Source: UBA4742 sp963734965
Lineage (GTDB): Bacteria; Actinomycetota; Acidimicrobiia; Acidimicrobiales; Acidimicrobilacustridaceae
Assembly (NCBI GenBank): GCA_963734965.1
Contig: CAVTJK010000003.1
Coordinates: forward strand, 682,001-746,000
Length of the DNA stretch: 64,000 nucleotides
Direction of reading: 5' to 3'
Under the pieces are notes generated by a model. That model saw only the letters and a list, made by a program, of their open reading frames with translations. It was not told the DNA's origin and made no database searches. Shown here one piece after another: positions 32,163 to 41,375 of the stretch. Each line of letters opens with the position of its first letter. Positions within the stretch are counted from its first letter, which is position 1. The translations under genes were made by a program, and so were the position numbers.

Positions 32163-33336
32163 ATGACCACCACCGCCCCGCCCCGCCCTCGACCAACGAG
32201 TCGCCGACCGGTGACGGGCTGGCGCGTCCTGTTGCAGCCGGTGCGCCGGTCGCGACCGGGCACCATGCCGGCCGGCCTCGTGCTGATCGTGATCGTGGGC
32301 GGCCTGCTCTTGGCCATGTTCGTCAACGCCGACGCGACGCTGCGCAAGAGCGAGGCCAAGCGCAACAACCCGGGCTGGCGCACCGACGATCGCCCACGAC
32401 GTGGCCGACGTCGCCGACTTCCTGCACCTCACCTCCCCTCGGCGGGGGATCGACGATGCCATGGGCCGCCACTCCAGCAGCTTGACCGCCGAGCAGGTGC
32501 TGGCTCGGACAGCGCGCGGCCCAAGCAGCCAAGGCCAAGCGCAGCTCGACCCCGACGACGGCCCCGTCCACCGTGGCCCACCTGCGCACGCCGACCCCGG
32601 CGGCGCCGCTCAAGCTGTGGGTCGGCGGCGACTCGGTGACCGAGACCTTCGGCACCCAGCTGGTGCAGCGTGTCCAAGTCGACGGGTCTGTTCACGCCGA
32701 CCCTCGACTTCCACATCGGTACCGGTCTGTGCGTGCCCAGCTACTTCAACTGGCCGGTGCACCTGGCCGACGACGTGCTCCCCAAGGTCGATCCCGATGT
32801 CGTCGTGATCATGTTCGGCACCAACGACGGGCAGAACATCCTGATGCCCGGCGGCAAGATCCTGACCGCCTTCTCGCCCGAGTGGCAGACCGAGTACGAG
32901 AAGCGGGTCGGAGCGGTGATGGACCTGCTCAAGAGCCCGACCAACAACCGCATCGTGATGTGGGCCGGTCCGCCGCCCATGGGCCCCGAGACCCGTACCC
33001 ACGGCATGGACCTGATCAGCCACATCGACTGGGTCGAGGCCAAGTCCCGGCCGTGGGTCCACTACGTCGACACGTGGGTCTACTTCTCGGACACGAACCT
33101 GCAGTTCCAGCACTCGCTGCCTTCGGCCACCGGCGAGGTCGCGCGGCCTGCGCCAGAAGGACGACATCCACATGAGCGACATCGGGGGCACGCGCCTGTC
33201 GTGGATCGTGCTGCGCGACCTGGGCACCCAGGTCGATCTCAAGGCGTCCGAGGTCCAGCCCGACCCCAACGACCTGCCGCCCGCTTCGATCAAGGAGCGC
33301 ACCGAGATCCCCGAGCACGTCCCCGGCGCCCTCTGA
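32163..33336 (+). CDS. membrane-anchored SGNH/GDSL hydrolase (DUF459-like), four frameshifts
   Basis: One N-terminal membrane helix (LVLIVIVGGLLLAMFV, about 41-56) carries an extracytoplasmic SGNH domain. Block I is LWVGGDSVTETFG with the nucleophile Ser, the Asn block is IMFGTNDGQN, and the Asp/His block is KDDIHMSDIGG near the C-terminus. In acetylation systems such proteins complete acetyl transfer to the glycan beside an MBOAT protein. Single extra bases near 32380, 32515, 32685 and 33145 split the frame; corrected length is 389 residues. Without correction no piece contains the whole active site. Confidence 0.8.
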
Positions 33337-33355
33337 CCACGCGCCGCGGATCTGA

Positions 33356-33707
33356 TCAGGGGTGGCGGGCGGTGACCTCGGTCGGTGATGCCGCCGCGCA
33401 CGTTCCAGAGCGTGTGCACGGTCATGTGGCGGGGGGCGATGGCGGCGACGAGATCGTCGAGGATGCGATTGGTGATGTCCTCGTGGAACACGCCCTCGTC
33501 TCGATACGACCAGAAGTAGAGCTTGAGCGACTTGAGCTCGACGAGGTGCCGATCGGGCACATAGGTGACGGTGACCGTCGCGAAGTCGGGCTGGGCCGTC
33601 ATCGGGCAGACGCAGGTCAACTCGGGCGTCGAGTAGACCACCTCGTAGTCGCGTCCCGGATGCGGGTTGTCGACGGCGACCAGCTCCTTGGAGGGTTCAG
33701 TGGCCAT
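33356..33707 (-). CDS. queF: NADPH-dependent 7-cyano-7-deazaguanine reductase QueF, one frameshift
   Basis: QueF reduces preQ0 to preQ1 in queuosine biosynthesis. The short (type I) protein has the catalytic Cys in LTCVCPMTAQPDFATV, and VELKSLKLYFWSYRDEGVFHE, a typical QueF core ending in VRGGI. An extra base just after ITD-encoding sequence (near 33391) converts the conserved tail; removing it gives VRGGITTEVTARHP and a TGA at 33356, 116 residues in total. It follows the prolyl oligopeptidase gene by three bases. No other queuosine gene lies in the window. Confidence 0.88.
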
Positions 33708-33710
33708 GGC

Positions 33711-35826
33711 CTAGGACGCCGCCTCGACGCCGAGCTGCCACCACAGGAAGCTCAGCACGTCGGCCAGCTCGTCGGCCTGGCGGGTGACCGGCTTGCCCTG
33801 CCCGTGCCCGGCCTGGTCCTCCTGGCGCAGCAGGATGGGGTGGTCGGTCGCCGCACGACGATCGCCTCCTGCAGGCGGGCCGTCATCTTGCGGGCGTGCA
33901 TCGGGTCGACCCGCGAGTCGTCCTCGGCCGTGGTCAGCAGCACGGCGGGGTAGCAGGTCCCGTCGACGACGTGGTGATAGGGCGAGTAGGCGTGGAGCCA
34001 GTCGAACTCGTGGGCCAGGTCGGGGTTGCCGTACTCGGGGATCCAGAGCTCGGCGATGAGGAAGCGGTGGTAGCGGACCATGTCGAGCAGCGGCACGGCG
34101 ATCTGCGCGGCCCGGCACAGGTCGGGTCGCTGGGTGATGGCCGCGCCCATGAGCAGGCCGCCGTTGCTGCCGCCCCGGATGGCCAGGCGAGCACGAGAGG
34201 TCCGCCCCGATTCGACCAGCCAGTCGGCGGCGGCGAGGAAGTCGTCGAAGCTCTGCTGCTTGTGCTCGCGCATGCCGGCGCGGTGCCAGGCCTCGCCTTC
34301 CTCGGCGCCGCCGCGGATGTTGGCCACGGCGTAGAGGCCCCCGTCGTCGCACACGGCGACGATGGCGGCGCTGTAGGCCGGACCCATCGTGACGGCGAAG
34401 CCGCCGTAGCCGGTGAGCACGCACGGCGTGTCGGGGTCGGGCACGGTGGCCACCGCCCGGATCAGGAACATGGGGACGACGGTGCCGTCGGTCGACGGGT
34501 AGCGGACCTGCTCGACGACGTAGTCCCCTTGGGGTCCGTCGTCGAGGCCGGCACCCTGGTCGAGCCCGCTCCAGTCGTCGAGGACGTTGGCCTCGTCCCG
34601 CACGTCGGCGTCGCCGGGCTGCCAGCGGAACAGCGTGGGTGGGCGGGCGAACGAGGTGAACGAGAAGAAGACGCGGTCGTGGTCGGTGGCTGGCGCTCAG
34701 CCCGGCCAGCGATCCGAGCTCGGGCAGCTCGATCGGCTGCGGGTGGGTGCCGTCGTGGTCGTAGCGGTCGAGGCGATGCCACCGCGGCTCGGGAGCGCAG
34801 CACGAGCAGCGAGTCGCTGCGTGGCGACCACGGCCTCGAGCACGGCGTCGCTCTCGGGCACGATCGTGCACCAGTTGTCGTGCCACGCGGCCACGATCGG
34901 AGTCGACACCACGCGACCTCGGTCGGCGTCGAGCGTGGTGACGCCGATGAGCTGGTCGCCCACGACCTCGAACGACGACACGGCCTCGATGCCCTCGATC
35001 ATGTCGGTGCGGGCGCCGGTGCGGCGATCGATGAGGTGGACGTCGACGCGCGACCAGCCGAGCGACACGTGCACGAGCAGCCAGCGGCCGTCGCGGGACA
35101 GCGACACGTTGGGCCAGGCCGTCTTGTCGGGCAGGTCGTCCCACACGACCTCGTCGTGGTCGGGCGAGTCGCCGAGGTGGTGCCAGAAGACCTTGCGCCA
35201 GTAGTCGAGATCGTCGTCGTGGACCTCGCCGCTGAGCGGGTAGCGGGTGTAGGCGAACCCGGTGCCGTCGGGCGCCCAGGCCACCGACGCCGCCCGCGTG
35301 TTCGGGATGGTGTCGTCGAGGTGCTCGCCGGTCTCGACGTCGACGACGTGCAGGGTGGAGCGCTCGTCGCCGTTGGACGAGCAGGCCGTAGGCCACCAGC
35401 GAGCCGTCGGGCGACGGGTGGTACCAGTCGATGGCGGCGGTGTGGTCGCCGTCGATCGCCGGGTCGACCAGCGTGCGGGCCGGCCCGTGCTCGGTCGCGG
35501 GTCGGACGACGAGCACGGCCTGGTCGTGGTGTCCCCAGCGGTCGAGCGAGAAGACGCGGTCGCCGGCGGTGGCGCACGCGACCGACGAGCCGGCCCGCAG
35601 CAGCGCGCTCAGGCGGCGATGGAGCCCGGCTCGTTCAGGTCGGACCGTCGAGGCTCTGGCGGGTGAGGTCGTTCTGCGCCGTCGACCCAGCCCGGGTGGC
35701 GGGATCGTCGCCGTCCTCGAGCCCTCGGAACGGGTCGGCGACCTCGACGCCGTGGAGGACCTCGACGGTCGTCACGACGCGCGGCGGGGGATGAGGGCCG
35801 AAGACGCCGTCAGCCTCGCCCGGCAT
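33711..35826 (-). CDS. prolyl oligopeptidase family protein (S9A), multiple frameshifts
   Basis: A serine peptidase cutting short proline-containing peptides. The N-terminal part (VEVLHGVEVADPFRGLED) leads into a beta-propeller with repeats such as WYHPSPDGSLVAYGLL and VAWAPDGTGFAYTRYP. The hydrolase domain has the nucleophile in IRGGSNGGLLMGA, the Asp in TTAEDDSRVDP, and the His in QAGHGQGKP. At least four, probably more, indels (for example near 33855, 34690, 34790, 35375 and 35680) break the frame; the overall span fits about 700 residues. ATG 35826 overlaps the end of the bL37 gene; a later GTG (VTTVEVLHG) is an alternative. Confidence 0.82.
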
Positions 35827-35896
35827 TGGGCTTGCGCCCGTGGTTCGCCTTCTTGCGTCGGGCGTTGGTCTTGCGCTTTGCGGTCTTCTTCGACAT
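35810..35896 (-). CDS. ribosomal protein bL37 homologue (28 residues)
   Basis: A very small, strongly basic protein, MSKKTAKRKTNARRK at the start and ending KKANHGRKPNA plus three residues. The closing motif closely matches the KANHGKRPNA end of the mycobacterial large-subunit protein bL37, known from ribosome structures. ATG 35896 lies nine bases after TAGCGT (35906-35911, minus strand). It heads a run with the prolyl oligopeptidase and queF, whose first codons overlap its end by 17 bases. Naming relies on remembered family sequence, but length, charge and motif agree. Confidence 0.75.
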   Translation of the reverse strand: MSKKTAKRKTNARRKKANHGRKPNAGRG

Positions 35897-35905
35897 AAGT
35901 CGACC

Positions 35906-35911
35906 ACGCTA
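35906..35911 (-). promoter_or_regulatory. -10 element of the bL37 gene (TAGCGT)
   Basis: TAGCGT on the minus strand is nine bases before ATG 35896. No clear -35 at proper spacing. Confidence 0.4.
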
Positions 35912-35950
35912 CCGGGTGGACCTCGTCAAGCGGAAGTCGGCTCGCTGGCT

Positions 35951-35975
35951 CACCAGCGCGGCGGAGCCGCTGGTG
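35951..35975. terminator. GC-rich hairpin after the PHP gene
   Basis: CACCAGC and GCTGGTG form the arms, with an inner GGC/GCC pairing, between the PHP gene stop and the bL37 promoter. There is no T-run, so termination is only suggested. Confidence 0.35.
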
Positions 35976-36031
35976 GGGTGGAGAGCCGGATGGCGAAGCG
36001 GCCGCCGGAGGCGTGCCCGACCAGAGGCCGG

Positions 36032-37105
36032 TCAACCCGTCGGATGAGTGGTGGCCCAGTCGACGAGGTCGTCGGCCGACCACGTGTTGACGATCCGGTC
36101 GAGGTCGATCTCGTGGCGGGCCGCCTTGTCGCAGCCGAGGCGCTGCCACTCGAGCTGGCCCGGGCGCGTGGGCGTCGGTGTCGATGCTGACCTTGCAGCC
36201 CCACTCGAGGGCCAGCTCGAGCAGCTCGTCGGGCGGATCCTGGCGCTCGGGGCGGCAGTTGATCTCGACGGCGGTGTCGAAGCGGGCGCAGGCGGCGAAC
36301 ACGATCTCGGGGTCGAAGGTGGACTCGGGCCGCACCAGCTCGGGGTCGCTGCCGGCCTGGGCGACCGTCGAGCGGAGCTTGCGGCCGGTGCAGTGGCCGA
36401 GGATGTCGACGTGGGGGCTGGCGACGGCCAGCACCATGCGCCGGGTCATGGCCGCCGCGGTCCATCCGCAGCTTCGAGTGGACGCTGGCCACGACGACGT
36501 CGAGCTGGGCCAGCAGGTCGAGGTCCTGGTCGAGCGACGCCGTCCTCGAGGATGTCGACCTCGATGCCGGTGAGGATGCGGAACGGGGCCAGCACGCTCG
36601 TTGAGGCGCGGCGATCTCGCCCAGCTGGCTCTGCGAGCCGCTCGGGGCTCAGCCCGTGGGCGACGGTGAGGCGGGGCGAGTGGTCGGTGAGCACGAGGTA
36701 GTCGTGGCCGAGCGTCGATGGCGGTGCGGGCCATGGCCTCGATGGTGGCACCGCCGTCGGACCAGAGGCTGTGGGTGTGGCAGTCGCCGCGCAGCGGCCT
36801 CGCGATAGGGCCGGCCGGCCTCGCTCAGCGGCACCTCGGTGGTGGCCTCGAGCTCGACGATGCGCTCGGGGACCTGCGCCGGCGACGGCCTGGGCGATGA
36901 CCGCGCCGGTGCGACTTGCCGATGCCGGCCAGCTCGGTGAGCGTGCCCGCCGTCGACCCGCGCGCTTCGAGCTCGCCCGGAGCCAGCGCCGCCACGACCT
37001 GGGCCGCGTTGCGGAAGGCCTTGATCTTCTGGCCGCAGGGGCCAGCGATCGATCGAGCAGGTACACGACCGTCGAGCGCGTCGGCAGGGCCTCGAGCGGC
37101 GTCAC
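36032..37105 (-). CDS. PHP-domain phosphoesterase with N-terminal helix-hairpin-helix (PolX C-terminal-like), about twelve extra bases
   Basis: Corrected, this is a 353-residue protein: a helical DNA-binding-like N-terminus (VVYLLDRSLAP, then a GIGKST-type hairpin), followed by a PHP metal-dependent phosphoesterase domain. PHP motifs are GDCHTHSLWSDGG, DYLVLTDHSPRL, GIEVDILEDG, VVVASVHSKLRMD, HVDILGHCTGRKL, AVEINCRPER and SIDTDAHAPG. The same arrangement occurs in bacterial PolX C-termini and stand-alone actinobacterial relatives; there is no polymerase palm here. Roughly one extra base every 90 nt interrupts the frame, and removing twelve gives an intact protein. GTG 37105 lies nine bases after TAACCG (37115-37120). 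Confidence 0.8.
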
Positions 37106-37134
37106 GCCGCCTGACGGTTAGAGCGCACTGCCTC

Positions 37135-37140
37135 TAGCCT
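37135..37140 (+). promoter_or_regulatory. -10 element of ychF (TAGCCT)
   Basis: TAGCCT plus seven bases leads to GTG 37148, a leaderless arrangement. The PHP gene promoter faces the other way within the same 42-bp gap. Confidence 0.5.
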
Positions 37141-37147
37141 GAGCCAC

Positions 37148-38230
37148 GTGGAACGCTTCGGGTTCGTCGGACTGCCCAACGCCGGCAAGTCATCGCTGTA
37201 CAACGCGCTGTCGGGCGGCTCGCGCGCTGGCCGCGCCCTACGCGTTCGCCACCAAGGACCCGAACGTCGGGGTGGCCAAGGTGCCCGACGACCGTCTCGA
37301 CCGGCTGGCCGGTCATGAGCGCGTCGACGCAAGGTCGTGCCGGCCACCGTCCAGTTCGTCGACATCGGCGGTCTGGTCGAGGGCGCCAGCACCGGCGAGG
37401 GCCTCGGCAACAAGTTCCTCGCCAACATCCGCGAGGTCGACGCCATCATCTTCGTGCTGCGGGCGTTCGCCGACGACGACGTGCCCGGGCCCGTCCGATC
37501 CGCTCGAGCACCTGCGCATCGTCGAGACCGAGCTGGCCCTGGCCGACCTCGAGACCGTCGAGAGCCAGATCGACAAGCGGCGCAAGGCGGCCAAGCAGGA
37601 CCGTCGCTCGCCGACGAGGTCGCCGCGCTCGAGCCGGGCCAACGCCGCCTGGCCGAGGGCACCCCGATCTACCGCAGCGACCTGCCGGCGAGCGACCGCG
37701 AGCTGCTCACGCCCTACTTCCTGCTCACCAACAAGCCGGTGCTGGCCGTGGTCAACGTCGGCCGAGGACGATCTCGAGCGCGTCGACGAGATCGTCGCGC
37801 CGGTGGTGGCCGAGCTCGGCGGCCGGGGCGAGGTGATCGGCATGTGCGTGCAGCTCGAGGCCGAGGCGGCGCAGCTCGACGAGCGACGAGCGGGCCGAGA
37901 TGCTCGAGGCGCTCGGGCCTCGGCGAGGGCGCGCTGCCCCGCTTCCTGCGCACCGCCTACCACCTGCTCGGCCTGCGCACGTTCCTCACGACCGGCGAGA
38001 AGGAGTCGCGGGCGTGGACGTTCCGGGCCGGTTGGAAGGCGCCCCAGTGCGCCGGGGTCATCCACACCGACTTCGAGCGGGGCTTCATCCGGGCCGAGGT
38101 CATCCACTGGGACGAGCTGCTCGAGATCGGCTCGTGGTCCAAGGCCCGCGACGTCGGCAAGCTCCGGGTCGAGGGCAAGGACTACGAGGTGGCCGACGGC
38201 GACGTGATGGAGATCCGCTTCAACGTCTAG
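37148..38230 (+). CDS. ychF: redox-regulated ATPase YchF (Obg-family), nine extra bases
   Basis: YchF is a ribosome-associated P-loop ATPase. The P-loop is FVGLPNAGKSSLYNAL, followed by VPATVQFVDIGGLV, STGEGLGNKFLANI and ADDDVPGP; the NVAEDDLERVDE segment stands in for the NKxD motif, as in YchF rather than GTP-binding Obg. The C-terminal TGS domain has AGVIHTDFERGFIRAEVI and VADGDVMEIRFNV. Extra bases lie near 37213, 37303, 37324, 37497, 37605 (two), 37760, 37880 and 37915; removing nine gives 357 residues, the family length. Such clean restoration argues against a real pseudogene. Confidence 0.9.
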
Positions 38231-38265
38231 GTTTCGGCCGTTCCGGATCGCGTGTTGGAGGCGCT

Positions 38266-38630
38266 GTGCCCTGGCTCGTCCATGACGGCAAGGTGCTGGC
38301 CACCCTCGAGGTGCCGCGTCCTCGGCGCGGGCGCGCATGCGCGGCCTGCTCGGGCGCGACGGCGTCGACGGCGCGCTGCTGCTCGAGCCGGCCCGCTCGG
38401 TGCACACCATGCGGCATGCGGTTCGCCATCGACGTCGCCTTCTGCGACGCGACCTGCGGGTGCTGCGCGTCGTGACGATGGCGCCGAACCGACTCGGGAT
38501 GCCGGTGGTCAAGGCCCGATCGGTCATCGAGGCCGAGGCCGGTTCGTTCGAGCGATGGGGCGTCTCGGTCGGGGACCGGCTCGAGATCAAGGGCGGGGAC
38601 GGCGCCGGCGGCGACGGCGCAGGTCGGTGA
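38266..38630 (+). CDS. DUF192 family protein, several indels
   Basis: After correction, a 120-residue DUF192 protein: LVHDGKVLATLEV, RGLLGRDGVDGALLLEPARSVHT with the conserved His, then FAIDVAF and RLGMPVVKARSVIEAEAGSF. The family is small and widespread; its biochemical role is not settled. GGAGG (38257-38261) stands before GTG 38266. Indels near 38320 (two extra), 38415 (one extra) and 38450 (one apparently missing) break the frame. Its stop overlaps the rsmI start as GTGA. Confidence 0.78.
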
Positions 38631-39462
38631 CGGCCGGCGCCCTGGTGCTCGTGGCCACGCCGATCGGGAACCTGGGCGACCTCTCGCCCCGGGCGGTCGC
38701 CGAGCTGGCCCGGGCCGACGCGATCGCCTGCGAGGACACGCGGCGCACGGGCCGCCTGCTCGCCCACGCCGGCGTCACGGCCGCCCAAGCTCCTGGTGGT
38801 CAACGACCACACCGAGGCGGGTGCGGTCCGTGACGTGCTGGCGCGCCTCGATCGGGGGGAGCGGGTCGTGGTGGTGACCGACGCCGGTATGCCGGGCGAT
38901 CTCCGATCCGGGTGAGCGGCTCGTGGCGGCGGCGTCGGCGGCCGGCCATCGTCGTCGAGGTCGTTCCGGGCCCGTCGGCGGCCATCACCGCGCTGGTGGC
39001 CAGCGGGTTGGCCACCGGCCGCTTCGTCTTCGAGGGCTTCCTGCCCCGCCGGGGATCGGGCCGCACCGAGCGTCTGGCCGAGCTGGCCGGCGAGCGGCGC
39101 ACGATCGTGCTCTACGAGGCCCCTCACCGCCTGGCCCGCACGTTGGGCGACCTGGCGTCGTCGCTTGGGGCCGACCCGACGGGTGGTGCTGGCCCGCGAG
39201 CTGACCAAGCTGCACGAGGAGATCTGGCGAGGCCCGCTCGTCGGCCGCCGTCGAGCGCGTCGCCGAGGTGCCACCGAGGGGCGAGTACGTCCTCGTCGTC
39301 GACGGCGCGCCCGAGCCCGTGCCCGCCAGCGACGACGAGCTGACCGGCGCGCTGGCCGCCGCCGCCGCCGACGGGAGCTCGACGCGCGACGCCGTGGCGC
39401 TGGTTGCCGCCCGCTTCGGCGTGCCCCGCCGCCGCGTGTACGACCTGGCCACTCGGCGGTGA
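38627..39462 (+). CDS. rsmI: 16S rRNA (cytidine-2'-O)-methyltransferase RsmI, five extra bases
   Basis: RsmI methylates the ribose of C1402 in 16S rRNA using S-adenosylmethionine. The tetrapyrrole-methylase fold begins LVLVATPIGNLGDLSPRAV, then ACEDTRRTGRLLAHAGV, VVVTDAGMP, VPGPSAAITALVASGL, and RFVFEGFLPRRG. Extra bases near 38785, 38895, 38950, 39180 and 39241 split the frame; removal restores LLVVNDHTE, ISDPGERLV and VVLARELTKLHEEIW and gives 276 residues. GTG 38627 overlaps the DUF192 stop. Confidence 0.9.
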
Positions 39463-39516
39463 GCGGCGCGATTGCTTGTCCCGCTTGGCATCCCTGTTGC
39501 TGTCACACCCTCTGCG

Positions 39517-39522
39517 TATGGT
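39517..39522 (+). promoter_or_regulatory. -10 element of rmuC (TATGGT)
   Basis: TATGGT followed by seven bases and ATG 39530; this decides between that ATG and an in-frame one at 39518 inside the hexamer. Confidence 0.5.
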
Positions 39523-39529
39523 CGATGGC

Positions 39530-40765
39530 ATGGGAATCATCACGTTGCTCCTCGGTCTGGTCGGCGGTCTCGCCATCGGTGTGGTCGTCGCCGTCGTCGT
39601 CCTGCAGACGGTCCGCCGCGAGGCCGAGGCCGATCGCCTGGAGGCCGCTCGCGGCCGCGATGCCGCCATCGAGGCCGCTCGTCAGGCCTTCGCCGTCGAG
39701 CGCGACGCCACCACGCAGAAGACGGTCGATCTCGTCCTGACCATGGCCGCCGACAAGCTCGGCGATCAGTCGGTCGCCGCCAGTCGCCAGCTCGATCTGC
39801 GCAACCAGATGATCGAGGAGAAGGTCACGGGCATGACCGGCGAGCTGGCCCGGGTGACCGACCTGGTGGCGACGCTCCAGAAGGACCGAGCGGCCCAGCA
39901 GGGCGATCTCACCGCCCGCCTGGCCGAGGCGACCCAGCAGAGCCGCGAGCTGGCCGCCACGACCCAGAGCCTGCAGCACGCGTTGGCCAGCCCCAAGGCC
40001 CGGGGTCAGTGGGGCGAGCGCATGGCCGACGACGTCCTGCGCATGGCCGGGCTCGTCGAGGGCGTGAACTACCGGCGCCAGACCGGTGTGAGCGGCGGCG
40101 GCATCCCCGACGTCACCTTCCTGCTCCCGCAGGACCGCGTGCTCCACATGGACGTCAAGTTCCCGATCGACAACTACATGCGAGCCCTCGAGGCCGACAC
40201 CGAGGTCGAGAGCGCGGCTCGCACCACGGCGTTCCTCCGCGACGTGCGCCAACGCGTCAAGGAGCTGACGACCCGCGCCTACATCGACCCGGCCACCACC
40301 GTCGACTACGTCCTGGCCTTCATCCCCAACGAGAGCGTGTACTCGTTCATCCACGAGCACGATCCCGACATGGTCGACGTGGCCCTCGGCCAGCGAGTGG
40401 TGCTGTGCTCGCCGTTCACGCTGTTCGCCGTGCTGGCCATCATCCGCCAGTCCATGGACGCCTACCGCCTCGAGCGCACGAGCGACGAGATCTTGACGTG
40501 CCTGGGCGGGTTCACCAACGAGTGGGAGAAGTTCTCCGACCAGGTCGACAAGCTGGGCCGCAGCTTCGACAGCACCCAACGGGCCTACGACGACCTCTCG
40601 GGTACCCGTCGGCGGGCCCTGCAGCGCAAGCTCGACCAGATCGAGGATCTGCGCCACCGCCGGGGCGACGACGTCGACGGGGTGGTGCGCTCGCTTCGGG
40701 TGGCCGACCGCGACGACGAACCCCAGGACCGCCTGAGCCTCGACCCGGTCGCCCGGACCTCTTGA
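39530..40765 (+). CDS. rmuC: DNA recombination protein RmuC
   Basis: A 411-residue RmuC-family protein, linked in E. coli to limiting inversions at short repeats. One N-terminal membrane helix (IITLLLGLVGGLAIGVVVAV, about 3-22) is followed by a long coiled coil (about 30-140) and the nuclease-like RmuC domain: SPKARGQWGERMADDVLRMAG, DVTFLLPQDRVLHMDVKFPI with the conserved D-x-K, and VLAFIPNESVYSF. The C-terminal tail is again coiled. Frame and length are clean, marking the end of the indel-rich stretch. Confidence 0.9.
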   Translation: MGIITLLLGLVGGLAIGVVVAVVVLQTVRREAEADRLEAARGRDAAIEAARQAFAVERDATTQKTVDLVLTMAADKLGDQSVAASRQLDLRNQMIEEKVTGMTGELARVTDLVATLQKDRAAQQGDLTARLAEATQQSRELAATTQSLQHALASPKARGQWGERMADDVLRMAGLVEGVNYRRQTGVSGGGIPDVTFLLPQDRVLHMDVKFPIDNYMRALEADTEVESAARTTAFLRDVRQRVKELTTRAYIDPATTVDYVLAFIPNESVYSFIHEHDPDMVDVALGQRVVLCSPFTLFAVLAIIRQSMDAYRLERTSDEILTCLGGFTNEWEKFSDQVDKLGRSFDSTQRAYDDLSGTRRRALQRKLDQIEDLRHRRGDDVDGVVRSLRVADRDDEPQDRLSLDPVARTS

Positions 40766-40774
40766 TCGGCCGGT

Positions 40775-41254
40775 TCAGCCCGCCTGCTTGACCTCGGCCG
40801 CGACCGTCAGATCGACGATGGTCGACGGCGAGTTGAGCCCCTCGAGGTGGGCGACCTGCTCGTAGGCCTGACGCAGACCCAGCTTGGCGTCATCGGCCTG
40901 GCGTTGGCGCTGCCGCAGGGCCAGCTCCGAGCGGCGGGCGTCGGAGCGAGCTCGCTCGTAGGCCACCTTGGCCCGTTCGGCGAAGTCGTGGGCGGCCGAG
41001 GCCTGGCTGGCGGCCAGGGCCAGCGCCGACTTGGCGTCGGTCACCGCCGCTCGGGCGTCGACCAGCCGGTCCTGGGCCTGGCGCAGCCAGTCCTCAGGGG
41101 TCAGCCGGCCGTTGACGTGGTCGGCCATGAGCGGTTCGGCCTCGCCGATGGGTATGAGTCGGACCGTCCCGTGGGGAAAGTCGCGGGTCCGCCGATCGCT
41201 CGGCGGCCGATCCGTGTCGGGTAGGGCGCGTGGAGCCTGCATCTTGTGGGTCAT
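40775..41254 (-). CDS. hypothetical coiled-coil protein
   Basis: A 159-residue protein of unknown function. After a disordered N-terminus (about 1-45) and GRLTPEDWLRQAQDRLVDAR, residues about 60-135 are one Ala/Arg/Glu-rich helix with heptad-like spacing, containing LALRQRQRQADDAKLGLRQA. ATG 41254 is chosen because TATCAA lies six bases upstream on this strand; the frame runs further but without promoter support. It converges on rmuC with nine bases between stops. Confidence 0.65.
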   Translation of the reverse strand: MTHKMQAPRALPDTDRPPSDRRTRDFPHGTVRLIPIGEAEPLMADHVNGRLTPEDWLRQAQDRLVDARAAVTDAKSALALAASQASAAHDFAERAKVAYERARSDARRSELALRQRQRQADDAKLGLRQAYEQVAHLEGLNSPSTIVDLTVAAEVKQAG

Positions 41255-41260
41255 GGTTGG

Positions 41261-41266
41261 TTGATA
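41261..41266 (-). promoter_or_regulatory. -10 element of the coiled-coil gene (TATCAA)
   Basis: TATCAA on the minus strand, six bases before ATG 41254. Confidence 0.4.
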
Positions 41267-41362
41267 CTCCAGCCGCCCGGGGTCGGGGGCGCGCGATCGG
41301 GCATCGTCATCAGTTCGTAGCCTGAGCGCCGAATGCACTCGCGGAGTCGGGCCGGCGCCCCG

Positions 41363-41368
41363 TAACCT
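41363..41368 (+). promoter_or_regulatory. -10 element of metG (TAACCT)
   Basis: TAACCT, seven bases, then GTG 41376. This promoter would serve the metG-tatD pair. Confidence 0.5.
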
Positions 41369-41375
41369 CAGGCTC

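Noticed and set aside
31700..39260. Programmed ribosomal frameshifting or a block of decaying pseudogenes
   Set aside because: There are no slippery heptamers, the shifts occur every 20-200 bases in housekeeping genes, and the corrected proteins keep all catalytic residues and lengths. Decay would also bring stops and missense changes.
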